Origin: Ampullaceana balthica
Lineage: Eukaryota; Mollusca; Gastropoda; Lymnaeidae
Direction: 5' to 3'
DNA length: 64,000 nt
Assembly (NCBI GenBank): GCA_944989445.1
Contig: CALYLW010000058.1
Span: forward strand, 310,001-374,000
Below, in pieces: positions 1 through 57,883 of this stretch. Position 1 is the first letter of the stretch; every line of letters starts with the position of its first letter. The notes under the pieces were generated by a model that searched no databases, had not been told where the DNA came from, and saw only the letters and a list, made by a program, of their open reading frames with translations. The position numbers were made by a program, and so were the translations under genes.

Positions 1-11062
<11,062 letters not shown>

Positions 11063-11843
11063 CAACAACACATCTCAGGACTTAGAAACGTCAACTTTTG
11101 TACATTATAACTTCAACGTCATTTTAAACAAATTAATAAATGAAGAAATTTTGTAAAAAATTATTTTCTTAATGTAATTTGTAGGTCTATTTAAGAAACA
11201 TTTAAAAAAAAAGGATTGTAAAATTTAAATAAAATTAATCTTAATATGAACTATTTGAGTAATGTGAAATATATGAATATTCTCGGCATTATTCAATGTC
11301 TAAACATAAGGGTAATATTATAATAAGATTTAAATTTAAACTTTAAGTAATAGAAGAGAAAATAATGAATAATTAATGTATGCTGACTTCGTGAACTGAC
11401 AAAAATTAAAGCAACATCAAGGTGGCAAATTATAAATGCTACTAGTGTTAATTTAATCGCATACCAACACTATAATATCATGAATAATTATACATTGCAA
11501 GTATACTATATGACGGCCACTTTAAAGCTTACTAACATTTTGTTGACCACTTTGGTTTTAAAATTTTTAAAAAAATTATTCAACTTTGATCGCAAGTCAT
11601 CAATTTGTGGGTCTTTTTGGACGCAATTCAACATCTTTTGGCAACTTTGATGGCAAGTCAAAAATAAGTTGCCCGCATGTAATTAAGCCTAACGTAGAAC
11701 CTAAAACCAGAATAGATTATAAATATATAAACCCATAAATAAATACACAGGACTCGCTGGATAGACGAGATGACATAACGCTTTTCTCAATGGAGTTGGG
11801 GTGGGGGTGGGCATTGCTGAATTCTTCTTTAGCCCCAATAATA
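11063..11843 (+). promoter_or_regulatory. gene 1 3' UTR and poly(A) signal, then AT-rich spacer
   Basis: AATAAA at 11135-11140, 73 nt after the stop, is a good poly(A) signal. The rest is AT-rich DNA without recognisable genes. Confidence 0.6.
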
Positions 11844-12116
11844 GGGGCCGTCCATAAAGTACGTCACGCTATTTTTGATCATTTTTAACTCCCCCCCTCC
11901 CCCCTGTCACAAACTGTCACACACCTCGGAACACACCTAAAGTACGTCACACTTTCGAACAAAAATGTTTTTTTTTATTAACAAATTAATCAAAATTTAA
12001 TATAAAACAGCGATACGTCACACATGGCAGGACCCCCCTCCCCGCTGTCACAAACTGTCACACTTTCTTACACCCCCTCCCCCCTCTGGAGCGTGACGTA
12101 CTTTATGGACGGCCCC
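11844..12116. mobile_element. Harbinger-like MITE, 273 bp
   Basis: Near-perfect terminal inverted repeats GGGGCCGTCCATAAAGTACG / CGTACTTTATGGACGGCCCC, no coding capacity, C-rich interior (several CCCCCC runs). Flanks ATA and TAA are consistent with a TWA target. Same terminal motif as the elements at 15,639 and 62,596. Confidence 0.88.
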
Positions 12117-13555
12117 TAACATATCTTCATCGTGAAAATATTTCATACACGATAGCTGATTTATTTGTCCATTACACTACAATAAACCGGATAAAAGTGA
12201 AGCTGAGATTTTCGAAGCAGTCTTGCCTAATTTTGAGAAGGGATATAAGGAATATTTATAGGTAAATAAAACTTCGATTTATCCTTCAAAATAAGCAATT
12301 TAAACAAATTTTATTTTATTAACATCAGCCAAAATACATTATATACATTTGTGATATCTTTAGTAGTCGTTGTCTTTGAAAGGTTTCAGCTATATTCACA
12401 TAAACAAAAATGTATCATGGATAGATCAGATGGTTTACAAGGCCTCCACAAACTTAGTTCTACATAACATTTGATCAATTTGATAATTATTTGATTTCTT
12501 GAGTCCAGATCGTCAACATTTTACATTTTCAAAGATCAAGCGTAGGAAAATATTGATGAGTTTGGAAAGATTGAGGTAAAGTTTCGCTCAAGCAATGTAT
12601 CTTTCTGCCACATTAACAATTGTGGAAATACGGCTATTCATAGTGTTTTAAGGATGCACCGAAAATTTAATAAATATTTAAAATGCCTAAATGTTCTATC
12701 CAAATAAGTTGTTCTATACTAATTTTACAATGACGACGGAATATTGGGATTAGATGTTATTAGTGGAGAGCTAAGGTGGCAAATTTGGGGACTGCCGTGC
12801 CATGGTTGAAAATGTTGTTTGTTTCAAATGTGTTTATGTGCGAGTCATTATTATAGTCCATACCGAAATACTTTGATCATTCTCACATCGAATCTAATCT
12901 AATCTCTAAGACATTTCTTTATTACTTGTGTCTAACCTATATGATCTGATCTCTATATGATATGAGGTAATGGATAATTAATAGTGGTCTTCGTAAAGGG
13001 GAGATAAACGCTCTTACATATTAACCACTTGAGGATGCTGTCTCATCCACAACATTCATGGATGCCTCTGAAATGTGGCCTATCTTACATATATGTGTAT
13101 GAATGGCCACCTTCACTTAAGTACTTCTGTATGTATTATACTGGCTCTATATGTTTAACAGAGACCATTTGGAATCGTCCGAAATACAGTGGTATAACTG
13201 GACTATGATGTTAAAATTTCTAAGATAAGAATCTAGAACAAGAACATAAAAAACCGGAATACGTGAAACCACTTTCGAGGATAAGCCGAGTTGTAGCTAT
13301 CAGGACAAGGAAAAGAACAAAAGAGCACATTAGAATTTTAATTTCGCAAAAACGTATTGGGGCATAGTTCTTGTAAAGTTTCAAGTTATCTCTTTGGTGA
13401 ACTAAAAATGTAGCCCCATGTCAAAGCATTATGACAAAATCATCCGGGAAGATCTAAAGAAATAAGTAATGTTTACAAAACACTTTGCACAGTCAACAAG
13501 GCAAAAATATGATAGTTAAAAACAAGTACTGAAAAAACACCAAACATAATTTTTT
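12117..13555. other. intergenic spacer, nothing recognised
   Basis: About 1.4 kb AT-rich, no open frame of note and no repeat I can name. Confidence 0.55.
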
Positions 13556-14052
13556 TAAAAGTAAAAAAACAAGTTTTTGGCTATAAATCCTTTATATACG
13601 AGACATAAATAAAAGAATGTTCATTTTAATACGCAGCGCACGACAATCCAAAAATCCTAAATTTTAGTTGTCTCGTAAAACATGTTTAATGTAATGCGCA
13701 CCGATCAGGAATATATTTTTAAAAATTATCGTCCATATAAAACGCACCGAATCGTGCAACAGGATAGTATTATAAAGGTCGTTCAATGTAATACGCACCG
13801 CGACACTCTATCTAAAAAAATAACATGATTCAAAGAGATAAATAAAATAATCTAAAAATTCAATAACTTAATTACAGTACATGCGAGCGATCTGAAATTT
13901 TGATACATCGTTTTATCATCGGCACAAAACTGCCTGCAAAATTTCAGCTCGCTAGCTTACGAGGAAGTGGGTTAAACATCTATATAAAGTTTTTTCGATA
14001 AACAAACAAGCAAGCAACCAAACATACACCACGAGTTAATATAAAGCATTTA
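13556..14052 (+). repeat. unclassified interspersed repeat, copy A
   Basis: Starts with ATAAATCCTTTATATACGAG and ends near GAGTTAATATAAAG. Interior contains GATCTGAAATTTTGATACA and CAAAATTTCAGCTCGCTAGC. Copies: 14,063 (same strand), 25,232 (same), 25,699 (inverted), 56,378 (inverted). No ORF; family not identified. Confidence 0.75.
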
Positions 14053-14062
14053 GTTTTTTAAA

Positions 14063-14556
14063 AACCCGTAAAAACTAAGTTTCTTACCATAAATCCTTTA
14101 TGTACGAGACATAACTAAAAGAATGTTCATTATAATACGCAGCGCAAGACAATCAAAAATACAAACTTTTAGTTTTTTCTCGTAAAACGTGTTTAATATA
14201 ATATTTATATTATTTATATTAATTTAAAAAGTAGTGTCAATATAATACACACCAAATCGCGCCAGAGGAAAGTATTAATAAAAAGGTCATTCAATATAAT
14301 ACTCACCGCTACACTATATCTCAAAAAATAATATGATACATAGAGATAAATAAAATAATCTAAAAATTCAATAAGTTAATGACAGTACATGCGATCGATC
14401 TGAATTTTGATACATCGTTTTTATCATCGGCACGAAACTGCCTGCAAAATTTCAGCTCGCTAGCTTACGAGGAAGTAGGTTAAAAATCGATCCAACGTTT
14501 TTTCGACAAACAAACAAGCAACCAAACACCACGAGTTAATATAAAGGATTTAAAAA
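14063..14556 (+). repeat. unclassified interspersed repeat, copy B
   Basis: Direct, near-tandem partner of copy A, beginning AACCCGTAAAAACTAAG and ending GTTAATATAAAGGATTTA. Same internal motifs. Confidence 0.78.
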
Positions 14557-14569
14557 GAGTTCATTTTGC

Positions 14570-15420
14570 AAGCATTAACTTTTCTAGATAGCTCTTCACA
14601 CTGGCTGAGCTCAAAAGAGCAATGACAAAAATTGATTTTTCTCGAATAGCACCAGTACCAGACAAAATCCATGACAAAATGATAATTAAGCTACAGTGAA
14701 CATTTTATAAAATTTGAAAAATTCTTTGAACAGTGACGAAATCAGGGGGATATACAATTTTAAATCATTGTTTAAAACAAGTCAATGCTGCATATGATGT
14801 AAAAGATAACAGAAATCGCTGACCTTCTACATTTGAAAACTTTAATAAATGGTTAATAATCTCTCTTTCTATGGCTAGAACGTTTTAGACTCTAGATAAA
14901 TTCCTAGCTGGCTATAGAGTAGGATATAATATACATGATCAAATTTTAAACCTTGATCAAAGGATCCTAAATAGCTTCCAAGATAATAAAAAAAATATTA
15001 AAAAATAAAACAAAATCAATTATAATGATCTCCATGTAAACCTATGATAGAGAATGTCACAAGAGTCTATGGGCATTCTGAAAACAACAAAATTAAAACA
15101 GCAAACTCTAATCGTTCGACCTACAAGAATGGCTTCCACGTTGTTTGCCCCATGTTGTACCTTGTTCTTGATGTTCATCAATGACCTACCGGATGGGATG
15201 ACCTACAGGTGGAGAAGACATAAATGACCTAGTGATGTTGTGCACTCATTGACACACGGGTGTCTAAATGTAGAAATGAAGACGTGGTTTAGGGTCAATA
15301 CTATTGTGAAAATTGCAAACTGAGGGTAAACAACACCAATACAGATTACTCAGTGTTTACAAAGGCTTGTCAACTAATGTGAGGTACTAAATCTTTACAA
15401 AGGCTTGCCCAGTAATACAT
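14570..15420 (+). pseudogene. decayed non-LTR retrotransposon reverse transcriptase
   Basis: Only pieces translate, in shifting frames, but their order fits a LINE reverse transcriptase: an E-L-K-R-A-M-T-K-I-D block with P-V-P-D-K-I-H near 14,600-14,680; a G-Y-R-V-G-Y-N-I-H-D-Q-I-L-like block near 14,910-14,945; L-F-L-M-F-I-N-D-L-P-D-G near 15,160-15,200. Many stops; dead. Assignment to a Jockey/CR1-type clade is inference. Confidence 0.55.
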
Positions 15421-15638
15421 ATTGCAATATTACTCAAACTTCCCAAAAGACATCTGCCAACCGAAATCTTCGTCTTTGTTTCGTTAGATGAGGAAGAAAA
15501 ATAAATAATGACAAACAATGGAAATGGAGACAACGAGACGGTTCATACTCATGGATTAGTTTCCTTAGATAATTGGGAGCAGGGCCTAGAGTATGCGGGG
15601 CCCAAGACAGAACAGATGAGCGGGGCCCCGGGCCCAAA

Positions 15639-16057
15639 GGGCCGTCCATAAATAACCTCATGCAATTTTGGCCGCTTTTTCACCCCCTTTCCCCACATGT
15701 CGTCACAAAGAGTTAGACGTCATAAAGTCTCATAAAAGCCCTATTTTCTTTTTGATAATGAGCATGTTTCAAATCACTTATTGTCATTTAAGTATTTATT
15801 TAGTGTAGGCCAGATTTCTATTATCGTAACACGCGTGAAGCCATATATGACGTCATTAAATAAATTGTAAGAGATCAAATATTTAATTGCAACTTTTGTT
15901 GTTGTTGTTGTTGTTTTTATTTTTTTTTAAATTAAAAGTTCACGTTTAGACGTGATGTCACAGTTCCAATACACCCCTCTCTCCTTCGTGACACGTCGTC
16001 ACAAATGTGTGACCCCCTTCCTCCCGTAGGTGCATGACGTCATTTATGCATTGCCCC
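15639..16057. mobile_element. Harbinger-like MITE nested in the hAT element
   Basis: Left end GGGCCGTCCATAAATAAC and right end GTCATTTATGCATTGCCCC are diverged inverted repeats of the family at 11,844 and 62,596. Interior has CACCCCCTTTCCCC and GTGACGTCACA-like motifs as in the 62,596 copy. No coding capacity. Confidence 0.75.
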
Positions 16058-16599
16058 AAGGCAGCAGACAGGATCGAGACCCTGCAAAAATTTGCATTTC
16101 CACAAATCTTCTTCTATAGATATAATTCACCAGAACAAGAGCAAGTCGTATGCAAATAGGCATGACGAATGACCCTCGGTGGGTCAGTTCTCAGTTTATG
16201 GTTGGCAAGCGATGTTAGTAAAGGGTGGGGGCTGGGAGGGAGGTAACAAACAACCTCAGTGCGCATATCTCGAGACCAACAATGCGTCTGAGATCCACCC
16301 CCCCTCGACGTTCACTCACGTTGTTTTCATTTCTTCATGGTGCTGTTTTGTGTCCTTCTCCCCTCTCCTTCCGATGTTCTTTACACTATCTATGAGCAAG
16401 TCTGCGGCGTATGCTATGCCGCGGCTCGTATCTATTATTAAAATAATGGGAAATAAAAAATTAATTATTTTTTAAAAATTTCTATAATATCACTGACACA
16501 TCAGTTAGTACAGTTTCATTCATTTAATTGAAGATCCTAAAACTCATGAAGATGTTAATAACTAAAGTGTTGTTTTTTGTTTTGTTTTGATAATTGACA

Positions 16600-18720
16600 A
16601 TTTATAAATATAGATATATATAACTTAACATTATAAACTATATCACTAGCGAGCTTTGGCGGTTGCAAAAGTCTGAAATAAGTTAATGATAGTCTACATC
16701 CTTATCTACAGCTTTCTGCAATTGACAAAATTATTGCCAAGTTATACTGATCCGATCTTAAATCTTTTTATTGATCAGATATAGGTTTTAAAAAGTTTCA
16801 GTTTCGAAAAGAGTCTTTCTCCGGAAGCCATAGTGACAGGAATACAAAAGTTACAAGTATTCGAAGTGCAATGTGTGTGTTAGGAAAGTCACTAAAAGAA
16901 ACTGCACAATCTAAACAAGATAGCTGTAGGTGACTGCAGGAGTTATGGAACTCAATGATTGCAACTCTTCAGAAACCATGAAAGCAATCAAGATCCTAAA
17001 TTTCGCAGGCTCTTAGCTTTTTCTCCAGATTCATACTGCAATTTTAGTAGATCATTTTTGTTTCTAATTGATGAAATTTATTTTTAAAAATCGAAACAAG
17101 GCATGATGCCTTCGTAGTTGTTCAAAGCGACTGTGCATCGACATAACAGTTTAAAAACTGTGCGAAATTTTTCTTGTGCATCTACAAATCCTTCATCTTC
17201 TCCTTCATTTGTATTTTTTTTTCCTTGTTCGCATTCTCTACTCTTGAAAAATTAAATGGTTTCAAATTGTAAGTTCAGTGGCAATTTCTTTCGCAATTGA
17301 TATTGCTGTTTCAAAACCGTCATTTCTGTAAGACCATTTGCAAGTATGTTCTATGCTGTCAACTGCAGTTGCTAGATCGACTGAAAATATTTTGTAATTC
17401 TTTGCTGCTGTAATTAAATTGGAACAAAATGACGTATAAAAAAAGCAATGAAAACAATTAGAAGTTATTAAGTTTTTTTTTGCACAATTACTCTTCTTTA
17501 CTTCGAGCTTTAGGATCACAACTTTGCTCTGCAACTTCGAAAAGTGCATCATAGACTTCGGCTGCTTGATATCGCACTGCCTTTAAACTTTCCCACACTG
17601 CTTTTCCCATCTTGTTTCACAAATATTTCGAACATACTTGGAAAGGATAGCCTATCGCTTTGTTGAAGCAGAAAAAAAAACAATAAAATAATTTTGTTGA
17701 ATTATACCAAAAAAGGTCATTGCATCAGGACAAGTTTTTGCTATATCACATAGCAGCAATTTATAACTGTGACAGGTACAAGGGGTAAAAAATTCCCAAG
17801 GATTTTATAGTAAAAGACAAGCTTGTACACTTGACTTATTCCCCCTTCATGTTCGCACCGTTGTCGTTTCCTTGACCGCGGATATCAGAAACATCTAAGC
17901 AAAATTTTGTCAGTTCCAATAGTAAGACATCAAGCAGGTGTTGTTTAGTACTTTCTTTTACTTTTATAAAACGTATAAAGTGTTCATTAATTACTTCAAA
18001 ATATTCCACCTCCTGGGCTTACATAGCGAATTGTCAGTGACATCTGTTCTTGATCACTTTGGTCTGGTGTGCAATCAAGTATTATTGAAAAGTATTTACT
18101 GGTTTTACTCTTCCTACAATAATTTTCCTTACCTTATTTCGCATCAACGAAATGAACTCGTTTTGATTTCGCCTTCACAAGTAGTGATCATGAATTTTAT
18201 TAGTTTGTATTCTTCGAATATGCTCCTACAAAACCGGATCAAATTTTGCCAGTGATTCACGAGACCCTAAAAGTTTCCATTGTGTGCCTGGTGTAGTTTA
18301 TCCACTTTAATGTCGAAAAGTCATGTGTGCTCAGCAAGAAATTGAACAATGGCCATGAGCATGAGACGTTGAAATACATTATGCCAACGAGCCTTTTCAA
18401 TGTTTATTAATTTTTTTACTTTGCTTGTCAATTGTGCATCGTGCTGTAAGCCTGTTTTCCATGGCAGTTCAAAACATTTCAAAGTAGATAATAAAGTCCC
18501 TTTGATTTCTCATGATCATACAGTCGCACACTGGCATTTTTCCAGGCACAAATCTCGTCATATCCCAAAGCAGACAAACTGTTGCCAAAAAGTTTGCTGC
18601 GGAAACAAAACATTTTGTTCTTAGGTGCTAAATATATAAGACTTTTCGGTTGACGTGAGGGTGTCCTTAAATTGAAATTGTCTTTAAATAGCAAGTTAAA
18701 TGCCTAAAATGGCGTTTAAA
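16600..18720 (-). pseudogene. ZMYM1-like / DUF4371 hAT transposase relic
   Basis: Read 3' to 5' on the + strand. At about 18,694-18,500 there is a TTF-type zinc-finger-like block (K-M-F-C-F-R-S-K-L-F, then G-Y-D-E-I-C-A-W-K-N-A-S-V-R-L, then H-E-K-S). Further on, frames shift through blocks resembling the DUF4371 region near 18,100-17,850 (including R-G-Q-G-N-D-N-G-A-N-M-K-G), a segment M-G-K-A-V-W-E-S-L-K-A-V-R-Y-Q-A-A-E near 17,610-17,550, and F-E-T-A-I-S-I-A-K-E-I-A-T-E-L near 17,310-17,270. Numerous stops and frameshifts; inactive. Family assignment is from motif order remembered from ZMYM1-like proteins. Confidence 0.75.
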
Positions 18721-19075
18721 AAAAATTAAAATGTTCACCTGAATCCATCAATGCTTACTAATGCTTAGGAAAAAAATACTTTTTGCAATAGGATTTAGGG
18801 ATGATAATAATTGATAATATTTTCTTATATTAAACACTTTATTTTTCTAATCGTTTTATCCTGTTAAATTTTCTTGATATCGTTGTTATTAAAAAAAAAT
18901 TCAAAAATAAATAAATAAAATAAATAAATAAATAAAGTAAAAATTATTGCGAAATAGTAGTGAAATTGAAAAAAAGTAGTAAAAAATATTTCTTCAAAGC
19001 TTGGGGCCCCGAAAAGAGCGGGGCCCAAGGCGGTTGCCTCGTACACCTTGCCCTAAGGCTGGCCCTGATTGGGAG

Positions 19076-19670
19076 ACATTCTCTTATCAAAGGAATGGAG
19101 ACTAAAACCATTTTGTAGATAATTTCCTGAAATTGAAATAAAAATAAATTTATTTTCGTTTCTTTTAATTTTATTTTGAAATACTGTTTAGAGTTTATTC
19201 AAACAAATAATACTTGAAAAGAATTTCACTAAATTACCATATCTATATAACGGTTGTTGCTTGCCGTTACCGCGAAATTTTATCAAATACAAATCTCCTC
19301 ATCATCACATCTTGACAGTTGACCTATGAACGAACCTAAGTCCAAGATTGGGAACTTCCATGAAGTTCCTGTATCTGTCTTTATTTTTAAAAAAAAGATA
19401 ATAAAAAATGAGCCCTCCATAAAGACCTTTGTCTATGGGCCAGTCCACTTCTACAGTTCGCCAAGCACCCACAGTGTAATCAATGGAACCAACTTTGTCT
19501 CTACCACCTATTGACTTCAGCACTGTGAATATGAAGAGGAAAGCGTGGGTTCTTATCGTAATTAGTCTTTTAAAAATATACATGCATGTAAACGTTTCAA
19601 CAAAGGTCAAATTTGGGTACATCAATGCCAACATCCCGGTTGAGTTGTCTAGGTCATGTGATTAGAATTG
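19076..19670. other. spacer upstream of gene 2
   Basis: AT-rich. Overlapping short open frames on both strands (19,305-19,665) do not resemble a family I know; I do not call them genes. Confidence 0.5.
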
Positions 19671-19672
19671 GC

Positions 19673-19680
19673 CTATAATT
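19673..19680 (+). promoter_or_regulatory. possible TATA-like element of gene 2
   Basis: CTATAATT lies 71 nt before the proposed start codon, a plausible spacing for a short 5' UTR. Weak match, AT-rich surroundings; inference only. Confidence 0.25.
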
Positions 19681-19750
19681 GCATTTTAACTTTCACGTTT
19701 TAATTTAAACCTGGACAATTTTAACTCGATACCAGGTTTTCAAGGGAAAA

Positions 19751-54649
<34,899 letters not shown>

Positions 54650-54675
54650 TTTAACACAACTTGATAAACAAATTG

Positions 54676-54681
54676 AATAAA
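54676..54681 (+). promoter_or_regulatory. poly(A) signal of gene 2
   Basis: AATAAA, 27 nt after the stop codon, followed by a GT/T-rich stretch (about 54,695-54,720) that fits a downstream element. Confidence 0.7.
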
Positions 54682-56377
54682 GTTGAAGTGATCTAGTTTA
54701 TATGTGTTTAGTTTTCAATGATCTTTATCTACAATTTTATAATTTACCTTTCATAATCTAGAGTTTTCTCATTTCTTTCACTCATAGAGCATTTAGGCGT
54801 AGGGCTTTTTCTATTTATAGCTCGGATTAAACGTCATTGAATTGCGTGTAGTGTTGGTGTGTTGGTGAATGCGTGTATGTTGTATTTAATGGAAGTTATC
54901 ACTAAATATATTAATAAAAGAAGACGTTCTTCTTGAGAAGTAAATTTTAAGTTTGTTCTTAAGGTCACGCTAACGATGATTCCAGCACTCGTGACACGCA
55001 AGGGAGCTAATTTGTTGAACCACTGTGCTACTCTATACATAACGGTTTGAGATTTCCACTCTATGTTTAATTGTGACATCAAAAGTTTCTGTAAATAAAA
55101 TAATTTTCCGGGGGGTTAAATTCACTTCTTACAATCGTCCAATCAGAACACTACATAATTTTATTTTATGTTTGTGTTACCGTCATCGAGTTATGACGTA
55201 TTAAAACAAGAAGCAACGCCCTAAGTCATCATGTCTTTACCCAGAATGGACTTAAGGGGAAAAAATCGGGATAAAATTAGCGACCTTTTTTTTGTTTCAC
55301 TCCCCGTCCTTAGAATCTGATATACAGTAACTGCCTTTAAGAAAAATCAACATAGTTTCACATTGCCATACCATATCTACTACTAACACTATCTTTTCAT
55401 TCTGGTCTACTTTTCCCTTTTCACTATCCAAGCATGACCCACTAGTCCTAAATGATTAGCTACATATCATAAGGCCACATGTTTTTTTAACAATTACCAA
55501 AACAAATGAGTGCCAGTTGGAAGGTTCCAGATTTTTTCAATGGTTGAGATTTCTTATATTGTGAATTGCCTGACAGAAATAACAAAACAAAATACACGCA
55601 GAATTGACAATGATTCACGAAAATGCATCTAGTATTAAAGATACGAATGCTATTTGGTGTCCGTTCAGAATAAATACTTTATATTTGACGTCAAATATAG
55701 TTAAAAGCGTTCAGAATTTAATTTATTTATACAATATATATTTCCAGAGATTATTCAGTCTCTCATTTTTTATTGCCAACTCCATCCCCAAAAATGAAAT
55801 GTTTAGATTGAGATAAGACTGTCGTCAACTGATTACAAACAAACTGACGCCATTACTAAATCTGTTGATTCCCATAATTTGAAGTCATGGCTATCAGAAG
55901 GTTACAAAGGATGTCGAGTGGATCAAAAGTACTCTTATTTCGTCCTTTTAAACATTTTTATCATGATTTAATTATCGCTTGTGGGGTGCATGGCCAAATG
56001 GAACCCAATGACAGTGTTTCTCACACCTGAACTTTTTGAGCACACAGTCAAAATTAATTTCATCCCCTATTTACTTTTTGTGGCCTTGGCATTTAAAAAA
56101 AAACGATTCTTATTATCTATGAAGGTGGAATTGTTTCAATCGTATGAAAGCTAAACAATTTGAAACGGTTGACTGATGCTTGATAACCATGTGTTGTCTA
56201 ATAAACCATTTTTTGTCATGTGTGAAAGGCACTCCTAAAGATTCTGAATGCAAACAAATTTTGTTCTTAAATATAAAACAAGGGTTTAAAGTACCTAAAA
56301 TGATGCAATAAATAAACACATATCTGAGTTTCTTCGAATAAGAATTAGCGAAGTTTGCTCTTAAATCTTTGTTTTCT
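54682..56377. other. intergenic spacer, nothing recognised
   Basis: About 1.7 kb AT-rich DNA downstream of gene 2, with short unconvincing frames. Confidence 0.5.
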
Positions 56378-56849
56378 TTTTTTAAATCCCTTATATTAGA
56401 TTGCTTTGTAAGTTTAATCGGACTATCCCTAATCGGACTATTTTTAATACCCCAATGATGAACCCATTCCCGTTATCCAATCATTCTGAACATTTGCACA
56501 CATGTTCATTTTCGGTGATAGTATTTTTGTGAATTTTTGCGGACTTTTTTCATGTCTAGATTTAATTTAATTAAATATTTAAATCCCTTATATTAACTTG
56601 CTTTATAAGTTTAATCGGACCATCTGACCGACCGAAGCGACTATTTGTTTATAATTCTTTCACGTGCCAGCTCAGTTCACGCGTTGACGCCGACCGTCGA
56701 TGTTCACACCCCTTATAGTCCCTGCGCACGGTTTTAAAACCAGGGGAGATAATTCTATTTCAGTCTGTAAATGTCGCGTTTAAACATAATCACTACTTTT
56801 TGTTATGTCTCATATATAAGGGATTTATAGTCAAAAACTTTGTTTTTAC
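56378..56849 (-). repeat. unclassified interspersed repeat, copy E
   Basis: TAAATCCCTTATATTAGATTG at the left, a second start TAAATCCCTTATATTAAC near 56,579, and ATAAGGGATTTATAGTC then AACTTTGTTTTTAC at the right end. Same orientation as copy D. Confidence 0.72.
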
Positions 56850-56919
56850 ATCTATTTATTCTGAAAAGATCATCCTTCGTGTTTTAAATCTGCAGTTGAT
56901 ATTAAGACAATGATATATT

Positions 56920-57883
56920 ACTAGCAGACCGTCGTGCGTTGCAATGATCTCAGTAAAAATGAATAAATTTAAAGAAACCAATGAGTGGTATGTTTCAAAA
57001 AAATATGCAGATACCTTCTTGAAACAGTGGAAAAAATTCCAAGTTTCATAGCAAACGGATAAATAAATAAATAATAAAATAGCGTACAAAACAAGGAACG
57101 ATATTAAGGGCCCCGGCCCCAAAATGAGTGAAAATATAGTTTTTTTATTGCAATTGTACTCAAGCTATATTCCTCAATATCGTGTAAAATTGAATAGGGA
57201 ATACAATTATTAAAGTTCAGTCAAAAGACATTTGGGGCCCCCAGCTCCGAGGGAATGGATATTAGGAGTTCAGTGCATTATAGTAATAGAGGCTCTTAAG
57301 TTTGTATTTACTAAGTTTGGTCAAAATCCAGTTATTTTCTTATTATCTAACGCTTAAACTACTTTTTATATAGATAATATAGGGGAAAATGACATTAAGG
57401 GGTCATTCGGTGCAAGAAGTCAACTTCAAAATCCTGTTCATTTTAATTCAGTTTTATTGTGGATATATTTCTCAAGATCTTTAAAAATTGAATAGGAAAA
57501 ATATCTTAAACTTATACGAAAAAAGACATTTGGGGCCCCCGGCCCCGAAGATATTGACATTAGAAGTTCAGTGCCCTATAGTATTTTAATATGGGCTACC
57601 AAGTTTTTGTATACAAAGTTTGGTTAAGATCTATTCATTTACTCAGTAAAGAACGCTTAAACTAATTTTTATATAGCTCGTATTAGCAAAATATGACATT
57701 ATGGGCCCCCGGCGCCCCATGAGTGTTAAATTTAAAAAAAGATGAAATACATCCCTTCCGTCCCAAGAGCACACTCAACAGTCTCGAAAAGTTTCATGAC
57801 GATCGGGTGAATGGTTTAGTCAGCTATAAATACGTGCACACACACACACACACAGACATACTTTGATTTTTATATATATAGAT
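56920..57883. repeat. unclassified interspersed repeat with internal GC blocks
   Basis: Left edge near CTAGCAGACCGTCGTGCGTT, right edge CTTTGATTTTTATATATATAG after a CA microsatellite (about 57,837-57,853). GGGGCCCC(C/A)-type blocks recur at about 57,110, 57,235, 57,533 and 57,705, followed in two cases by AGTTCAGTGC, suggesting internal duplication. Similar ends occur in dispersed invertebrate repeats; class unknown. Confidence 0.55.

Larger units (their letters stand above)
15580..19067 (-). mobile_element. hAT transposon, 3.5 kb, with dead ZMYM/TTF-type transposase
   Basis: Flanked by an exact 8-bp duplication ATTGGGAG (15572-15579 and 19068-19075). Ends are CAGGGCC and GGCCCTG, followed inward by GC-rich GGGGCCC blocks. 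The reverse strand carries relics of a DUF4371/TTF zinc-finger hAT transposase (see 16,600-18,720). An 8-bp duplication and CAGGG-type ends are hAT hallmarks. A Harbinger-like MITE is nested at 15,639-16,057. Confidence 0.88.

Noticed and set aside
19305..19665. Overlapping ORFs on both strands upstream of gene 2 (up to 109 codons)
   Set aside because: No recognisable motif, mutual overlap on both strands and no splice or poly(A) context; considered chance, though an old repeat cannot be excluded.
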